Under the pieces are notes generated by a model, which saw only the letters and a program-made list of their open reading frames with translations, had not been told where the DNA came from and did no database searches. From NCBI RefSeq assembly GCF_015560805.1, contig NZ_JADMSO010000001.1, positions 1 through 64,000 of the forward strand: DNA of 64,000 nt, in the 5' to 3' direction. Source of the stretch: Mediterraneibacter glycyrrhizinilyticus. Lineage in GTDB: Bacteria; Bacillota; Clostridia; Lachnospirales; Lachnospiraceae. The position numbers and the translations under genes were made by a program. The stretch's first letter is position 1, and each line of letters opens with the position of its first letter. Below are positions 36,011 to 44,891 of this stretch, piece after piece.

Positions 36011-36058
36011 GATGCCGGATTGCGGGAACGGAATGCGCGGAGCAGTCCGTCAGGCATC
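36011..36058 (-). promoter_or_regulatory. 5' leader hairpin of the pdu mRNA
   Basis: Within the untranslated leader of pduC (about 35961-36062), GATGCCGGATTGC (36011-36023) pairs with GCAGTCC...GGCATC (36042-36058) to make a stable stem near the predicted 5' end. I looked for the GCCACTG box of a cobalamin riboswitch and do not see it. The stem could protect the mRNA or serve as a regulatory leader. Confidence 0.45.
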
Positions 36059-36069
36059 TCTTACTCCCT

Positions 36070-36098
36070 ATTATATATTAAAACCAAGGAAATAGCAA
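36070..36098 (-). promoter_or_regulatory. Promoter of the pduCDEGH-pduO operon
   Basis: On the minus strand, TTGCTA (36093-36098) and TATAAT (36070-36075) are 17 bases apart. The 338-base interval between pduC and the M20 amidohydrolase gene holds this promoter, the leader hairpin, the upstream repeats and the amidohydrolase promoter; I see no gene in it. Confidence 0.75.
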
Positions 36099-36124
36099 TG
36101 TTATGTTGGAAAAAATGAGCACGA

Positions 36125-36164
36125 AACCACAAAAGCGAAAGATAAAAACCACATAAAACCACAT
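36125..36164 (-). repeat. Helically phased AACCACA repeats upstream of the pdu promoter
   Basis: AACCACA starts at 36125, 36147 and 36157; the last two lie in a 10-base tandem repeat (AAAACCACAT). Spacings of 10 and 22 bases put all three on one face of the helix, 27-66 bases upstream of the -35. Likely an activator site for pdu; the activator is not in this window. Confidence 0.6.
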
Positions 36165-36242
36165 TTTTGAATGAAATACGGAAAATTTTGTTCCGGTCTT
36201 TCGGAAATGGGATGCGAAAAGGGCAGAAATCCGTCTCTCCGA

Positions 36243-36271
36243 TTGAGAAATCCGGGGGATTGTGTTATAAA
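36243..36271 (+). promoter_or_regulatory. Promoter of the amidohydrolase-cyclase-maf operon
   Basis: TTGAGA (36243-36248) and TATAAA (36266-36271), 17 bases apart, lie 27 bases before the start codon. Confidence 0.6.
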
Positions 36272-36297
36272 GATGTATAGAGATTGGAGGAATCATG

Positions 36298-37599
36298 ATG
36301 GGAACACTTGCAGCAGAGATGATCGGAAAATGGATGAAAGAATATGAGGGAAAACTTCTGGACACGGCAGATTTTATTTTCTGTCATCCGGAAGTTTCTT
36401 TGAAAGAGAAAGCGTCATCCCGCGCTCTTGCCGGATGTCTGGAACAGATGGGATTCTCGGTACAGTGGGAGCTTGCCGGATTTGAGACGGCGTTTGCCGC
36501 ACAATGGGGAAGCGGACATCCGGTGATCGGATTTCTTGCGGAATACGATGCGCTTCCGGGACTGGGACAGGAAGTAACTGCGACACATGCGCCGACCGGG
36601 GAGGCAGGTCACGGATGCGGGCACAATCTGCTCGGAACGGCTTGCGCCGGAGCGGCAGGAGCATTGAAAGCGTGGATGGAAAAAGAGCGGATTCCGGGAA
36701 CGATCCGGGTTTACGGCTGTCCGGCGGAAGAGATCGTGGTCGGAAAGATCCGGATGAACGAAGCCGGAGTGTTTGATGATCTGGACGTGGCGGTGACGTG
36801 GCATCCGTTTGATCGGAACCGGGTCAGCTACGATATCTGGCAGGCGCAGGACATCAAGAACTATCGGTTCTACGGGACGGCGGCGCATGCGTCAAAGCAT
36901 CCCGAGCTGGGGCGGAGCGCGCTGGATGCGGCGGAACTGATGAATGTGGGCGTGAATTATTTGCGGGAACATGTGGCGGACGATGTGCGGATGCATTATA
37001 CTTATACGAATACAGACGGTCCGGCGAATATCGTGCCGGATCATGCGGCGACGAATTATTTTATCCGCTCTTCCAAATGGGAACGCACCGAAGATGCGTC
37101 GAGCCGTGTGGACGATTGTGCCCGCGGAGCGGCGATCATGACCGGAACCCGGGTGGAGATCGAGCGCGTGACGAAGAACAAGGAGATGAAAGTGAACCGG
37201 ACGCTTGCCGAAACATTTTACCATGCAATGGAGGAAGTACCTGTTCCGGAATATACCGGAGAAGAACTGGAATTTGCGGCGAAGATCAGCAAGGAAGCCG
37301 GGCTTGCCAACGACGGTGTTTATTTTACCGGGCTGGAACCGCTGGAGGCGGAACCGGTACGGCTCGCGATCGGTACGGATGTGTCGGATGTCAGCCATAC
37401 AGTGCCGACCGTGATGCTGAGCGCGGCGGCAATGTGTAAGGGGACGCCGCTGCATCATTGGGCGGCAACGGCGCAGGCAGGAATGAGTATCGGTACAAAG
37501 GGAATGCTTTATGCGGCGGAATGTATGGCGCTGGGATGCGCAAAATTACTGGAAGATCCGAAATGTCTGGAAAAAGTATGGGAGGAACACAGGAAATGA
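36298..37599 (+). CDS. M20-family amidohydrolase
   Basis: A 433-residue M20D-type amidohydrolase, the family of aminobenzoyl-glutamate and indole-acetyl-amino-acid hydrolases. Metal ligands are visible in AEYDALPGLG and GHGCGHNLLG; a dimerisation domain lies in the middle, entered after DQAQDIK-like and FYGTAAHASKHPELGRSA. The ATG at 36298 is 7 bases from GGAGG; an ATG at 36295 is closer. Stop overlaps the cyclase start. Substrate unknown. Confidence 0.9.
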   Translation: MGTLAAEMIGKWMKEYEGKLLDTADFIFCHPEVSLKEKASSRALAGCLEQMGFSVQWELAGFETAFAAQWGSGHPVIGFLAEYDALPGLGQEVTATHAPTGEAGHGCGHNLLGTACAGAAGALKAWMEKERIPGTIRVYGCPAEEIVVGKIRMNEAGVFDDLDVAVTWHPFDRNRVSYDIWQAQDIKNYRFYGTAAHASKHPELGRSALDAAELMNVGVNYLREHVADDVRMHYTYTNTDGPANIVPDHAATNYFIRSSKWERTEDASSRVDDCARGAAIMTGTRVEIERVTKNKEMKVNRTLAETFYHAMEEVPVPEYTGEELEFAAKISKEAGLANDGVYFTGLEPLEAEPVRLAIGTDVSDVSHTVPTVMLSAAAMCKGTPLHHWAATAQAGMSIGTKGMLYAAECMALGCAKLLEDPKCLEKVWEEHRK

Positions 37600-38177
37600 A
37601 ATTTTACGATATTACAAGAGAATTGTTCAGTACGCCGGTGTACCCGGGAGATCCGGTGCCGGAGCATGAATGGCTGAAACAGATCAAGAACGGAGATTCG
37701 TCTAATTTAACGTATTTGAAGTTATGCGCACATAATGCGACACATATGGATGCGCCGAGGCACTTTGTGGAGGGAGGACGCACGATCGATGAGCTGGAAC
37801 TCTCTCAGGTGATGGGAATGTGTAGCGTTGTGGAGTATGATGGAATGCTGGATGCAAATACTGCGCGGGCATTGATCTGCGGAAAAGAAAAAAAGATACT
37901 TCTCAAAGGAAATCGTTGTGTATTTCATGAGGAAACGGCACAGGTATTTGCCGACGCGGGAATCGAACTTCTAGGAGTGGAACGGCAGACCGTAGGTCCG
38001 GACGGGGATACAAAAGGCGTGCATGAGATTTTGCTCGGGGCGGATATGGCGCTGATCGAGGGACTTTGTCTCGACGGAGTCGAACCGGGGGATTATTTCC
38101 TGTGCGCACAGCCGCTCAAACTGGCAGGCGTGGAGGGATCGCCGTGCCGCGCGGTTCTGATAAAAGAAGTAGAATGA
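37596..38177 (+). CDS. Cyclase-family (kynurenine formamidase-like) hydrolase
   Basis: A 193-residue member of the cyclase/KynB family, with the metal-binding motif CAHNATHMDAPRH (HxxTHxDxPxH) near residue 45 and SxPVYPGDP upstream. The ATG at 37596 overlaps the stop of the amidohydrolase; a longer reading from 37458 lies in that gene. The pair could degrade an acylated amino compound; substrate unknown. Confidence 0.88.
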   Translation: MKFYDITRELFSTPVYPGDPVPEHEWLKQIKNGDSSNLTYLKLCAHNATHMDAPRHFVEGGRTIDELELSQVMGMCSVVEYDGMLDANTARALICGKEKKILLKGNRCVFHEETAQVFADAGIELLGVERQTVGPDGDTKGVHEILLGADMALIEGLCLDGVEPGDYFLCAQPLKLAGVEGSPCRAVLIKEVE

Positions 38178-38197
38178 TGCAGTGACGGGAGAAATCT

Positions 38198-38821
38198 ATG
38201 AAAAAAATTATTTTAGGATCGGCGTCCCCGAGACGGCGGGAACTGCTGGAACAGATCGGGATAGAATTTGAGGTAAAAGTCAGCAGCAGGGAAGAGATTT
38301 ACACGGCGACAGAGCCGGAAGCGATCGTTAAAGAGCTGGCATTGGAGAAAGCAAGCCATGTGTCGGAAGATATCCGGGAAAGCAAAGAAGCGCGGAAAAA
38401 GATGCTCGTCATCGGCGCAGATACGGTCGTGGTGCTGGATGGGAAAATACTCGGGAAGCCGAAAGACGAGGCGGATGCATTTCAGATGCTCTCAGCGCTT
38501 CAGGGGCGTGCGCATCAGGTGTACACCGGAGTGGCGATGCTGGATTATGATGAAAACGGGAACAGCAGGAGTATTTGTGACGCAAAAAGGACGGACGTAT
38601 ATGTCCATGCGATGACGGAAGCGGAAATCCGCTGTTACATTGACACAGGGGAACCGATGGACAAGGCGGGAAGCTACGGGATCCAAGGGAAATTTGCTCC
38701 GTTTATCGACCGGATCGAGGGAGACTATTATAATGTGGTCGGTCTGCCGGTTGCCTATGTATATCAGACGTTCAAGGAACTGGGGGTATTCGGGCAGGCA
38801 GACGAAAGTGAGAAGAGATGA
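38198..38821 (+). CDS. maf: Maf-type nucleotide pyrophosphatase
   Basis: A 207-residue Maf protein with the N-terminal signature LGSASPRRRELLEQIG, the acidic VIGADTVV and the GSYGIQG motif. These enzymes hydrolyse non-canonical or modified NTPs, and in some hosts arrest septation. Third gene after the amidohydrolase and cyclase, 20 bases downstream. Convergent with the YgjP gene. Confidence 0.95.
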   Translation: MKKIILGSASPRRRELLEQIGIEFEVKVSSREEIYTATEPEAIVKELALEKASHVSEDIRESKEARKKMLVIGADTVVVLDGKILGKPKDEADAFQMLSALQGRAHQVYTGVAMLDYDENGNSRSICDAKRTDVYVHAMTEAEIRCYIDTGEPMDKAGSYGIQGKFAPFIDRIEGDYYNVVGLPVAYVYQTFKELGVFGQADESEKR

Positions 38822-38859
38822 AAAATCCGGAAAAGTCCGGAAAAATCGGAAAAGAGCAC

Positions 38860-39429
38860 TTATTTTCGCAGCCAGAGCTGATGACCGTTTTCGCGGAGCC
38901 ATTTTTGCGAAGAACGGTAGTCCGGAAGAACTTGTTCGACGATGGCATAAAAAGCGGCGGAGTGGTTCATCTCTTTGCGGTGAGCCAGTTCGTGTACGAC
39001 GACATAATCGAGCACTGCAGGGGGTGCGAAGATCAGCCGCCAGTTAAAATTTAAGTTGCCGGCGCTGCTGCAGCTTCCCCAGCGTGTTTTCTGCTCGCGG
39101 ATGGAGATACGACCGTAAGAGACGTTCATCCGGTCGGCATAGAAGCACACTTGTCTTGTGAAGATCTCGCGCGCCATGTGGATGTAACGGCGGCGTTCTG
39201 AATCGGAAAGCGGCGCAGATGCCGGATCGGAAGCGGAGGTGCCAGTCTGCGTCATGTTGCGCAGATGCTTCAATACCCAGGATTCTTTTTCCGTGAGAAA
39301 GGATTCGATCTCGGCGCGGGACATCTGCCGCGGGGCGCGTACACGCACCCGGCTGTCCGATGTGATCTGGATCGCCAGTGTTTTGCGGTTACTGTATATG
39401 ATTTCGTAAGGAAATGGATGCTGATACAT
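38860..39429 (-). CDS. YgjP-type (SprT-like) zinc metallopeptidase
   Basis: A 189-residue M48-like peptidase with the zinc motif HELAHRKEMNH (HExxH) and a preceding ETKTRWGSCS-like segment (REQKTRWGSCSSAGNLNFNW). The start at 39429 (MYQHPFPYEI) matches homologues; the reading extended to 39543 has a poor N-terminus. Role unknown in the family; probably proteolysis or repair. Divergent from the HAD gene. Confidence 0.9.
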   Translation of the reverse strand: MYQHPFPYEIIYSNRKTLAIQITSDSRVRVRAPRQMSRAEIESFLTEKESWVLKHLRNMTQTGTSASDPASAPLSDSERRRYIHMAREIFTRQVCFYADRMNVSYGRISIREQKTRWGSCSSAGNLNFNWRLIFAPPAVLDYVVVHELAHRKEMNHSAAFYAIVEQVLPDYRSSQKWLRENGHQLWLRK

Positions 39430-39586
39430 GAAATATTCTCCTGTCTGTGGGATGGAATCTTTAGGGATGACGGATCGTATGGGAATCCGATATCCCAGTG
39501 AGGAGTGTAGCAGGGAATATAAGGAAATGCAATGAGAAATCAAGTAGCAAAGTGTGAAAAAATAGTAAAAAAAGGAATAGACGGAA

Positions 39587-40405
39587 ATGATAAAATTACT
39601 TGCAGTAGATATGGATGGAACCTGTCTGGATCCAAAGAGCCGGATGACGGATGCGACGCTCGGCGCGTTGTCTCTGGCGGCGAAAGCCGGAATCCGGGTT
39701 GTTCCGACAACCGGGCGTACATTGGGGTGTCTTCCCCACCGATTGGTCGGACGGAGTGATATATTCCGTTATGTGATCACGTCTAACGGTGCGAAAGTGA
39801 CCGATCTTCAGACGAAACGGACGGTATTTCGGGCGGATATCAAAAAAGAGAGTGCGCTTTCTCTGTTGGAGGAAGTAAAAAATACGAAAGGGCTGCATGT
39901 TGGGATCACTTCCCATGTGCATCACGAGTATCTTTTACAGGGACAGATCCTCGTGCTTCTCGGGAGAGTGATTTACGGAAAAGATGCCCGTCAGGTGAGG
40001 CGGGTTACAGATATGATGAAAGAAATTGCCGGAACACGGCACGGTATTGAGGAGATCCAGTTTTATTTTCTCGGAAAAAATGCGCGGGAGATGACAAAGG
40101 GGATCTTGGCGCGTTATGCGGATCTGTCGGCGGCTTATACCGACCAATATGTGGAGATTTTTTCAAAACAGGCGTCCAAAGGAACGGCGCTGTGTGCATT
40201 GGCACAGGAGCTGGGCATAGAACGCTCGGAGATCGCATGTATCGGAGACGGAGAAAATGATCTGACGATGTTTCGGGCAGCAGGCATGAAGATGGCGATG
40301 GGAAACGCGGTTGAGGAATTAAAACGGGCGGCAGATATCGTGCTTCCGTCTAATGAAAAAGACGGCGCGGCGGAGGGGATTTTGCGATGTGTGAACGACA
40401 GATGA
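39587..40405 (+). CDS. HAD-superfamily (Cof-type) hydrolase
   Basis: A 272-residue type IIB HAD phosphatase: nucleophile motif MDGTCLD with DMDGT near residue 7, the Thr in TTGRTLG, Lys around residue 200 in SKQASKGTAL, and the metal motif GDGENDLTMF. Normal size. Substrate is probably a sugar phosphate or flavin precursor; not decided by sequence. Confidence 0.9.
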   Translation: MIKLLAVDMDGTCLDPKSRMTDATLGALSLAAKAGIRVVPTTGRTLGCLPHRLVGRSDIFRYVITSNGAKVTDLQTKRTVFRADIKKESALSLLEEVKNTKGLHVGITSHVHHEYLLQGQILVLLGRVIYGKDARQVRRVTDMMKEIAGTRHGIEEIQFYFLGKNAREMTKGILARYADLSAAYTDQYVEIFSKQASKGTALCALAQELGIERSEIACIGDGENDLTMFRAAGMKMAMGNAVEELKRAADIVLPSNEKDGAAEGILRCVNDR

Positions 40406-40549
40406 TCCTTTTGGATGGAAGAAGATGCTTATTTGATGAAAATCGTTGCTTCTGAAACTATAAAATGTTAAAATACGATGAAATTCTTAATGGTGTATGT
40501 GATGAGTTGAATCTGTGGAAGAATCAAAGAGATGAGGGAGGACGTCCAT

Positions 40550-41533
40550 ATGGGGAAGCAGAAAAAAGGAACGAAACAAAATCGTTTCCGTACGATTTTA
40601 AAGGCGCTTAAAATGGAGCTTCGGGAGCACCGGAGTTCCTTTCTTGTGTATTTTGTACTGCGGATCCTGGTGATCGTGATGCTAGTTCTGCAAATTCTGA
40701 ACCGGAATTATGAGAATGCTTTTTTGTGTATTTTGACGTTGATCCTTTTGATCATGCCAAGTCTTGTACAGGTGACATTTAAGATCGAATTGCCGTCGGC
40801 GCTGGAAATTACGATCCTGATCTTTATTTTTGCGGCGGAAATCTTAGGGGAGATCCAGGAGTTTTACCTCGCATTTCCGTTTTGGGATACGGTGCTGCAT
40901 ACGCTCAATGGATTTCTGGCTGCGGCGATCGGATTTTCGATGGTAGATCTGCTGAACCGGAGCGACCGGCTGAAATTTGAACTGTCGCCGCTCTTTATGG
41001 CGATCGTTGCGTTCTGTTTTTCGATGACGATCGGCGTGGTCTGGGAATTTTTTGAATTCGGGATGGATCAGATCCTCGGATTCGATATGCAGAAAGACAC
41101 CGTGATCCAGACGATCCGTTCTGTCAGCCTGCATCCGGAGGGGCGAAACTCTGTCGTTGTTCTTGACGGGATCCGCAGTGTGACGGTGAATGGTCAGGAA
41201 CTGGGATTGGGAGGTTATCTTGATATCGGGCTGATCGATACGATGAAAGATCTGATCGTTAATTTCATCGGTGCGGTCGTATTTTCTTGTATCGGATTCG
41301 TATATGTCAAGAACCGTGGAAAAGGAAGACTTGTTCGCGGATTTGTGCCGAGCAGGAAAAAAGCGGAACGGGATTTTCTGCGGATCGCGCAGGAGACGGA
41401 AGCGCAGACCAAAGTGCGGACACAAGCTCGGAAAGAGGAGTGGACGGAAGTTCGGACAGAGGAAAAAACAGCCGGAGAACGCGTGGAAAACAGGATGGAA
41501 AACAGAGAGGAAAACGGCGGAAAAACGGAATGA
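40550..41533 (+). CDS. Predicted six-helix membrane protein of unknown function
   Basis: A 327-residue protein. Membrane helices at about residues 31-50, 55-73, 81-97, 113-134, 145-165 and 240-260; a soluble insert of about 65 residues lies between helices 5 and 6, and the C-terminus is a highly charged tail (residues 265-327, rich in Glu, Arg, Lys, Thr). LHTLNGFLAAAIGFSMVDLL resembles DUF2238-like proteins; I hold this loosely. GGGAGGA lies 7 bases before the ATG at 40550. Confidence 0.7.
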   Translation: MGKQKKGTKQNRFRTILKALKMELREHRSSFLVYFVLRILVIVMLVLQILNRNYENAFLCILTLILLIMPSLVQVTFKIELPSALEITILIFIFAAEILGEIQEFYLAFPFWDTVLHTLNGFLAAAIGFSMVDLLNRSDRLKFELSPLFMAIVAFCFSMTIGVVWEFFEFGMDQILGFDMQKDTVIQTIRSVSLHPEGRNSVVVLDGIRSVTVNGQELGLGGYLDIGLIDTMKDLIVNFIGAVVFSCIGFVYVKNRGKGRLVRGFVPSRKKAERDFLRIAQETEAQTKVRTQARKEEWTEVRTEEKTAGERVENRMENREENGGKTE

Positions 41534-41636
41534 AAACGAAGGAAAGCCCGATTCTTTCTGGTTGCATTTTGAAAGGCTTTATACTACAATAAGTATGGTT
41601 AAGTGACTCAAAACAGATTTGTGTGGGAGAGGTTTT

Positions 41637-43256
41637 ATGAGTGAAAAACAGAAGGTTCCGTCTTTGCTGGAGATCATGAATGATGTTCTCAGTACAGTCA
41701 GGGACTATTATGATTCAGAATATGTTTATTATATAGAGAGAGACGAGGACGAGATCCTGACGATCTATGAGTGGTGTGCGGAATTCATTCCGTGGCAGAG
41801 AGACCGCATCAAGATGATGGATCCGGAGCAGTGGCCAAAGTGGCTGAAGCAGGAACTTTTGAATACAACGGAGGAAAGTTACAGCGTGCACCGGCAGCTT
41901 GATGACGGTGTGACCGCTGTTCTTGCGGCTGTGAAAGTGCATCGCGGAGGCTGTGAATTATCGCTTCTTCATGCGGTCATCCCGTATGTGACGCAGGTGA
42001 TCATCTCGCAGAAGATGCAGAAACAGCAGGAATATCTGTGCTACCATGACAGCCTGACAGGACTGATGAACCGCAACAGTTTTGTCGTGTATCTGTCAGA
42101 GGCGGAGGAGCGCGAACTGCAGTCGCTCGGCGCGCTTTCCGTGGACATTAACGGACTGAAGAATTTTAACAAAGAGTTCGGACGGGAATATGGCGACGAA
42201 GTGGTGAGTCGTGTCGGTGAAGTTCTGGAAGAATATTTCCGACCGGGATCGGTGTATCGGCTGACCGGCGACGAATATCTTGCGGTGGCGGAAGATATTT
42301 CTTATGAAAAGTTCATGAAGCTGGTTCATGGCGCGCATGATAAACTGGAGAATATCAGTCTTGGTCTCGCTACATTCGGGTATGCGTGGGAAAAAGTAGA
42401 TATCGATGCAGGCAGTCTTGTTTCCGCTGCGGAAAATATGATGCGGGAGGAAAAGCAGAAGTATTACAAGAATCTGAAAAAAGGACATCATGAGCCGATC
42501 ATCAAAGAAGATCTGCTCTCCGATATTGAGAACGAACGTTTTATCGTCTGCCTGCTTCCGATGCTGGATACGGCTACTGAGGAAGTCATCGGCGCGGAAG
42601 CGGTTGTGAGATACCATCATAAAGATCTCGGGATCATGAATCCGGGACGATATATCACACTTCTTGAAGAGACGAAGCTTTCTCATTATCTGGATTTATA
42701 TGTATTTGAAGAAGTTTGCAGAACATTGGCCAGGTGGGAGGAAGAGGGGCTTCCAATGATCCCGGTTTCCGTGAATTTTGCGGGAGCGACTCTCCGTCAG
42801 GAAAGTATTGCGGAGAAGATGCTTGAGATCGTCAACAAATATCAGGTTCCTTGTGAATATCTGGAAGTGGAGGTTTCGGAATCCAGTCATGAGATGAATC
42901 AGGAGATGCTGGCAGAGACAAGCAACAAGATCCGCAAAGAAAATATCCGGGTTGTGCTGGATCATTTCGGTGCGAAAGATTCCAGTTTCGCAATCCTTGC
43001 ATTGATGGAGTTTGACGGGCTCAAGATGGATTCCAGTCTGGTGACGAATATTGTAGGGAACAGCAGAAGCCAGATCGTAGCAAAAGCGGTGATCGATGTG
43101 TGCAGACGTCTCGGAGCGCGGGTATCGGCGGCAGGCGTTGAGACACAGGATCAGTTGAATGTGCTCAAAGAGCTTGGCTGCGAAAGTGTGCAGGGATCGC
43201 TGTTTAACAAGGCGATCACGATCGATACGTTTGAAGTGCGTTACATGAGGCGATAA
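41637..43256 (+). CDS. Degenerate GGDEF-EAL domain protein
   Basis: A 539-residue protein: N-terminal domain (1-130) without a recognisable fold, GGDEF domain (about 135-290) and EAL domain (about 300-539). The GGDEF motif reads TGDEY; the EAL motif reads EAV, and the usual DDFG metal pair reads DHFG, so cyclase and phosphodiesterase activities are both doubtful. Some catalytic residues remain (SVNFAG, LKMD, GVETQ). It may bind c-di-GMP or act as a scaffold. GGGAGAGG precedes the ATG at 41637. Co-oriented with the phosphopantetheinyl transferase 1 base downstream. Confidence 0.88.
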   Translation: MSEKQKVPSLLEIMNDVLSTVRDYYDSEYVYYIERDEDEILTIYEWCAEFIPWQRDRIKMMDPEQWPKWLKQELLNTTEESYSVHRQLDDGVTAVLAAVKVHRGGCELSLLHAVIPYVTQVIISQKMQKQQEYLCYHDSLTGLMNRNSFVVYLSEAEERELQSLGALSVDINGLKNFNKEFGREYGDEVVSRVGEVLEEYFRPGSVYRLTGDEYLAVAEDISYEKFMKLVHGAHDKLENISLGLATFGYAWEKVDIDAGSLVSAAENMMREEKQKYYKNLKKGHHEPIIKEDLLSDIENERFIVCLLPMLDTATEEVIGAEAVVRYHHKDLGIMNPGRYITLLEETKLSHYLDLYVFEEVCRTLARWEEEGLPMIPVSVNFAGATLRQESIAEKMLEIVNKYQVPCEYLEVEVSESSHEMNQEMLAETSNKIRKENIRVVLDHFGAKDSSFAILALMEFDGLKMDSSLVTNIVGNSRSQIVAKAVIDVCRRLGARVSAAGVETQDQLNVLKELGCESVQGSLFNKAITIDTFEVRYMRR

Positions 43257-43257
43257 G

Positions 43258-43896
43258 ATGATACGGACATGGGTTGCGGATATCAGACCGCTGTTAGATG
43301 AGACGTGTTATCAGGAATATTATGAACATATGCCGAAGTTCCGTCAAAAAAAGGCGGATGCGCTGAAACTTGTACAGGGAAAAGCACAGAGTATCGGCGT
43401 ATGGTATCTGTATGAACAGATGAAAAAAGAATATGGGATTCAAAAGGATGCAGCATATAATCTTTCACATTCGGGAGAATATGTGCTGTGTTCTGTTCAT
43501 GAGGGAAAGGATCCGAAGATTCGTGTGGGATGCGATATTGAGGAGATCGGGATCTGCAACATGAAGATCGCGCGCCGATTTTTCTGCCGGTCGGAATATG
43601 AAAAGATCGATTCGGAGACGAATGAGGAGCGCAGGCGGGAGTTGTTCTTCCGGTATTGGGTATTGAAAGAGAGTTTTATCAAGGCGACCAGAGAGGGGAT
43701 GGCGATGGGATTGGATACGTTTGAGATCGCATTGGGTGAGAACGGAAATCCGTCGGTGCTGTTGGAACGTCCGAGCCGCTACCGGGAGCCTTTTTATTAT
43801 ATGGAATCGGCAACAGAAGATCAAAAGTACCGGATCGCGGTCTGCTCGACGGACGAGGAGATCGATCCGAAGATAAGAGTGATGGAGTTTGTGTGA
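43258..43896 (+). CDS. 4'-phosphopantetheinyl transferase (Sfp type)
   Basis: A 212-residue Sfp-type transferase, which loads the pantetheine arm of coenzyme A onto carrier proteins. Motifs: VGCDIEEIG (Mg-binding Asp) near residue 90 and WVLKESFIKA (WxxKExxxK) near 138. No NRPS/PKS lies in the window, so it probably serves fatty-acid or a remote carrier. Stop overlaps the start of the VanY gene (TGATG). Confidence 0.9.
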   Translation: MIRTWVADIRPLLDETCYQEYYEHMPKFRQKKADALKLVQGKAQSIGVWYLYEQMKKEYGIQKDAAYNLSHSGEYVLCSVHEGKDPKIRVGCDIEEIGICNMKIARRFFCRSEYEKIDSETNEERRRELFFRYWVLKESFIKATREGMAMGLDTFEIALGENGNPSVLLERPSRYREPFYYMESATEDQKYRIAVCSTDEEIDPKIRVMEFV

Positions 43897-44720
43897 TGGC
43901 ATTGAATCATAAGATTGAATCGAGAATGAAAAAAATAATGGCAGCCGGGCTTGCAGGCGGGCTGATCGTCGGTGTGGCTGCTACCGGGATTTTTACAACG
44001 GTGACGGGAAATACGAAAGAAAAAGAGTATCAGGACAAGATCACATCGCTGGAAAAAGAGTTGAAAAATGCACAGAAAGAAGAGGAAGAAACCGGGACGG
44101 ATCTGGAAGTGATGGCGCAGACTAGCGCACAGCAGCTTTCGGAGCAGGGGGATGCATGGCAGATGGTGCTTGTCAATGAATCCCATCCGCTGGATGCTTC
44201 CTACGTGCCGGAACTTGCGGAACTGGAACCGGATCGTCAGGTAGATGTGAGGATTTTAGAAGACGCGCAGCAGATGCTGGCGGACGCAAGGAATGCGGGA
44301 TTGAACCCGTATGTTTGTTCGGCATACCGGAATTATGACTATCAGAGAAGCGTGTTCAACGATACGATGGTTGATTGGATCACGCAGGGATATACGCCGT
44401 TGGATGCTTATGATGAGACGAAGAAATCGGTGGCTGTTCCGGGAACAAGCGAACATGCAACCGGACTGGCGCTGGATATTACTTCCGCAGATTATGCACA
44501 GCTGGATGACGCGCAGGCAGACACCGCGGAGGCGAAATGGTTTGCCGAGAATTGCTGGAAGTATGGATTTATCCTCCGGTATCCCCCGGAGAAATCTGAC
44601 GTGACCGGAATTATTTATGAGCCGTGGCATTACCGTTATGTCGGAAAAGAAGCGGCAAAAGAGATCACGGAAAGCGGGCTGACTCTGGAAGAATATCTGG
44701 AGCAGTCAGGTGTGAAGTGA
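43896..44720 (+). CDS. Membrane-anchored D-Ala-D-Ala carboxypeptidase (VanY type)
   Basis: A 274-residue VanY-family M15 peptidase. One N-terminal membrane helix (about residues 12-33) anchors it outside; a short coiled coil follows (about 45-70). Zinc and catalytic residues are in TSEHATGLALDI (SxHxxGxAxD) and EPWHYRYVG (catalytic Glu, His). It trims peptidoglycan stem peptides. The ATG at 43896 overlaps the previous stop by one base; a GTG lies 3 bases upstream. Confidence 0.92.
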   Translation: MALNHKIESRMKKIMAAGLAGGLIVGVAATGIFTTVTGNTKEKEYQDKITSLEKELKNAQKEEEETGTDLEVMAQTSAQQLSEQGDAWQMVLVNESHPLDASYVPELAELEPDRQVDVRILEDAQQMLADARNAGLNPYVCSAYRNYDYQRSVFNDTMVDWITQGYTPLDAYDETKKSVAVPGTSEHATGLALDITSADYAQLDDAQADTAEAKWFAENCWKYGFILRYPPEKSDVTGIIYEPWHYRYVGKEAAKEITESGLTLEEYLEQSGVK

Positions 44721-44891
44721 GCGGGGATGAACCAGAAATCCGAGGAAACAGACCCGGGAGAAACAGGTTCGGGAGAATGGTTTCCGGCTTTACATTTAAA
44801 ATGAGATTTGTTAAAATATAAAAGGAAAAACTTAAATTTATCAAGAAATAAAAAAATTTCTTTTATATTATGAACTTCAAGGAGGAAGACG

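Noticed and set aside
35961-36069. Possible cobalamin riboswitch before pduC
   Set aside because: I read the leader on the minus strand and found a stem, but not the conserved cobalamin box (GCCACTG) or the expected length of about 180-200 bases.
30400-36300. A bacterial microcompartment locus
   Set aside because: Only dehydratase, reactivase and adenosyltransferase genes are present; neighbours on both sides were checked and no shell or PduP/Q/L genes are found.
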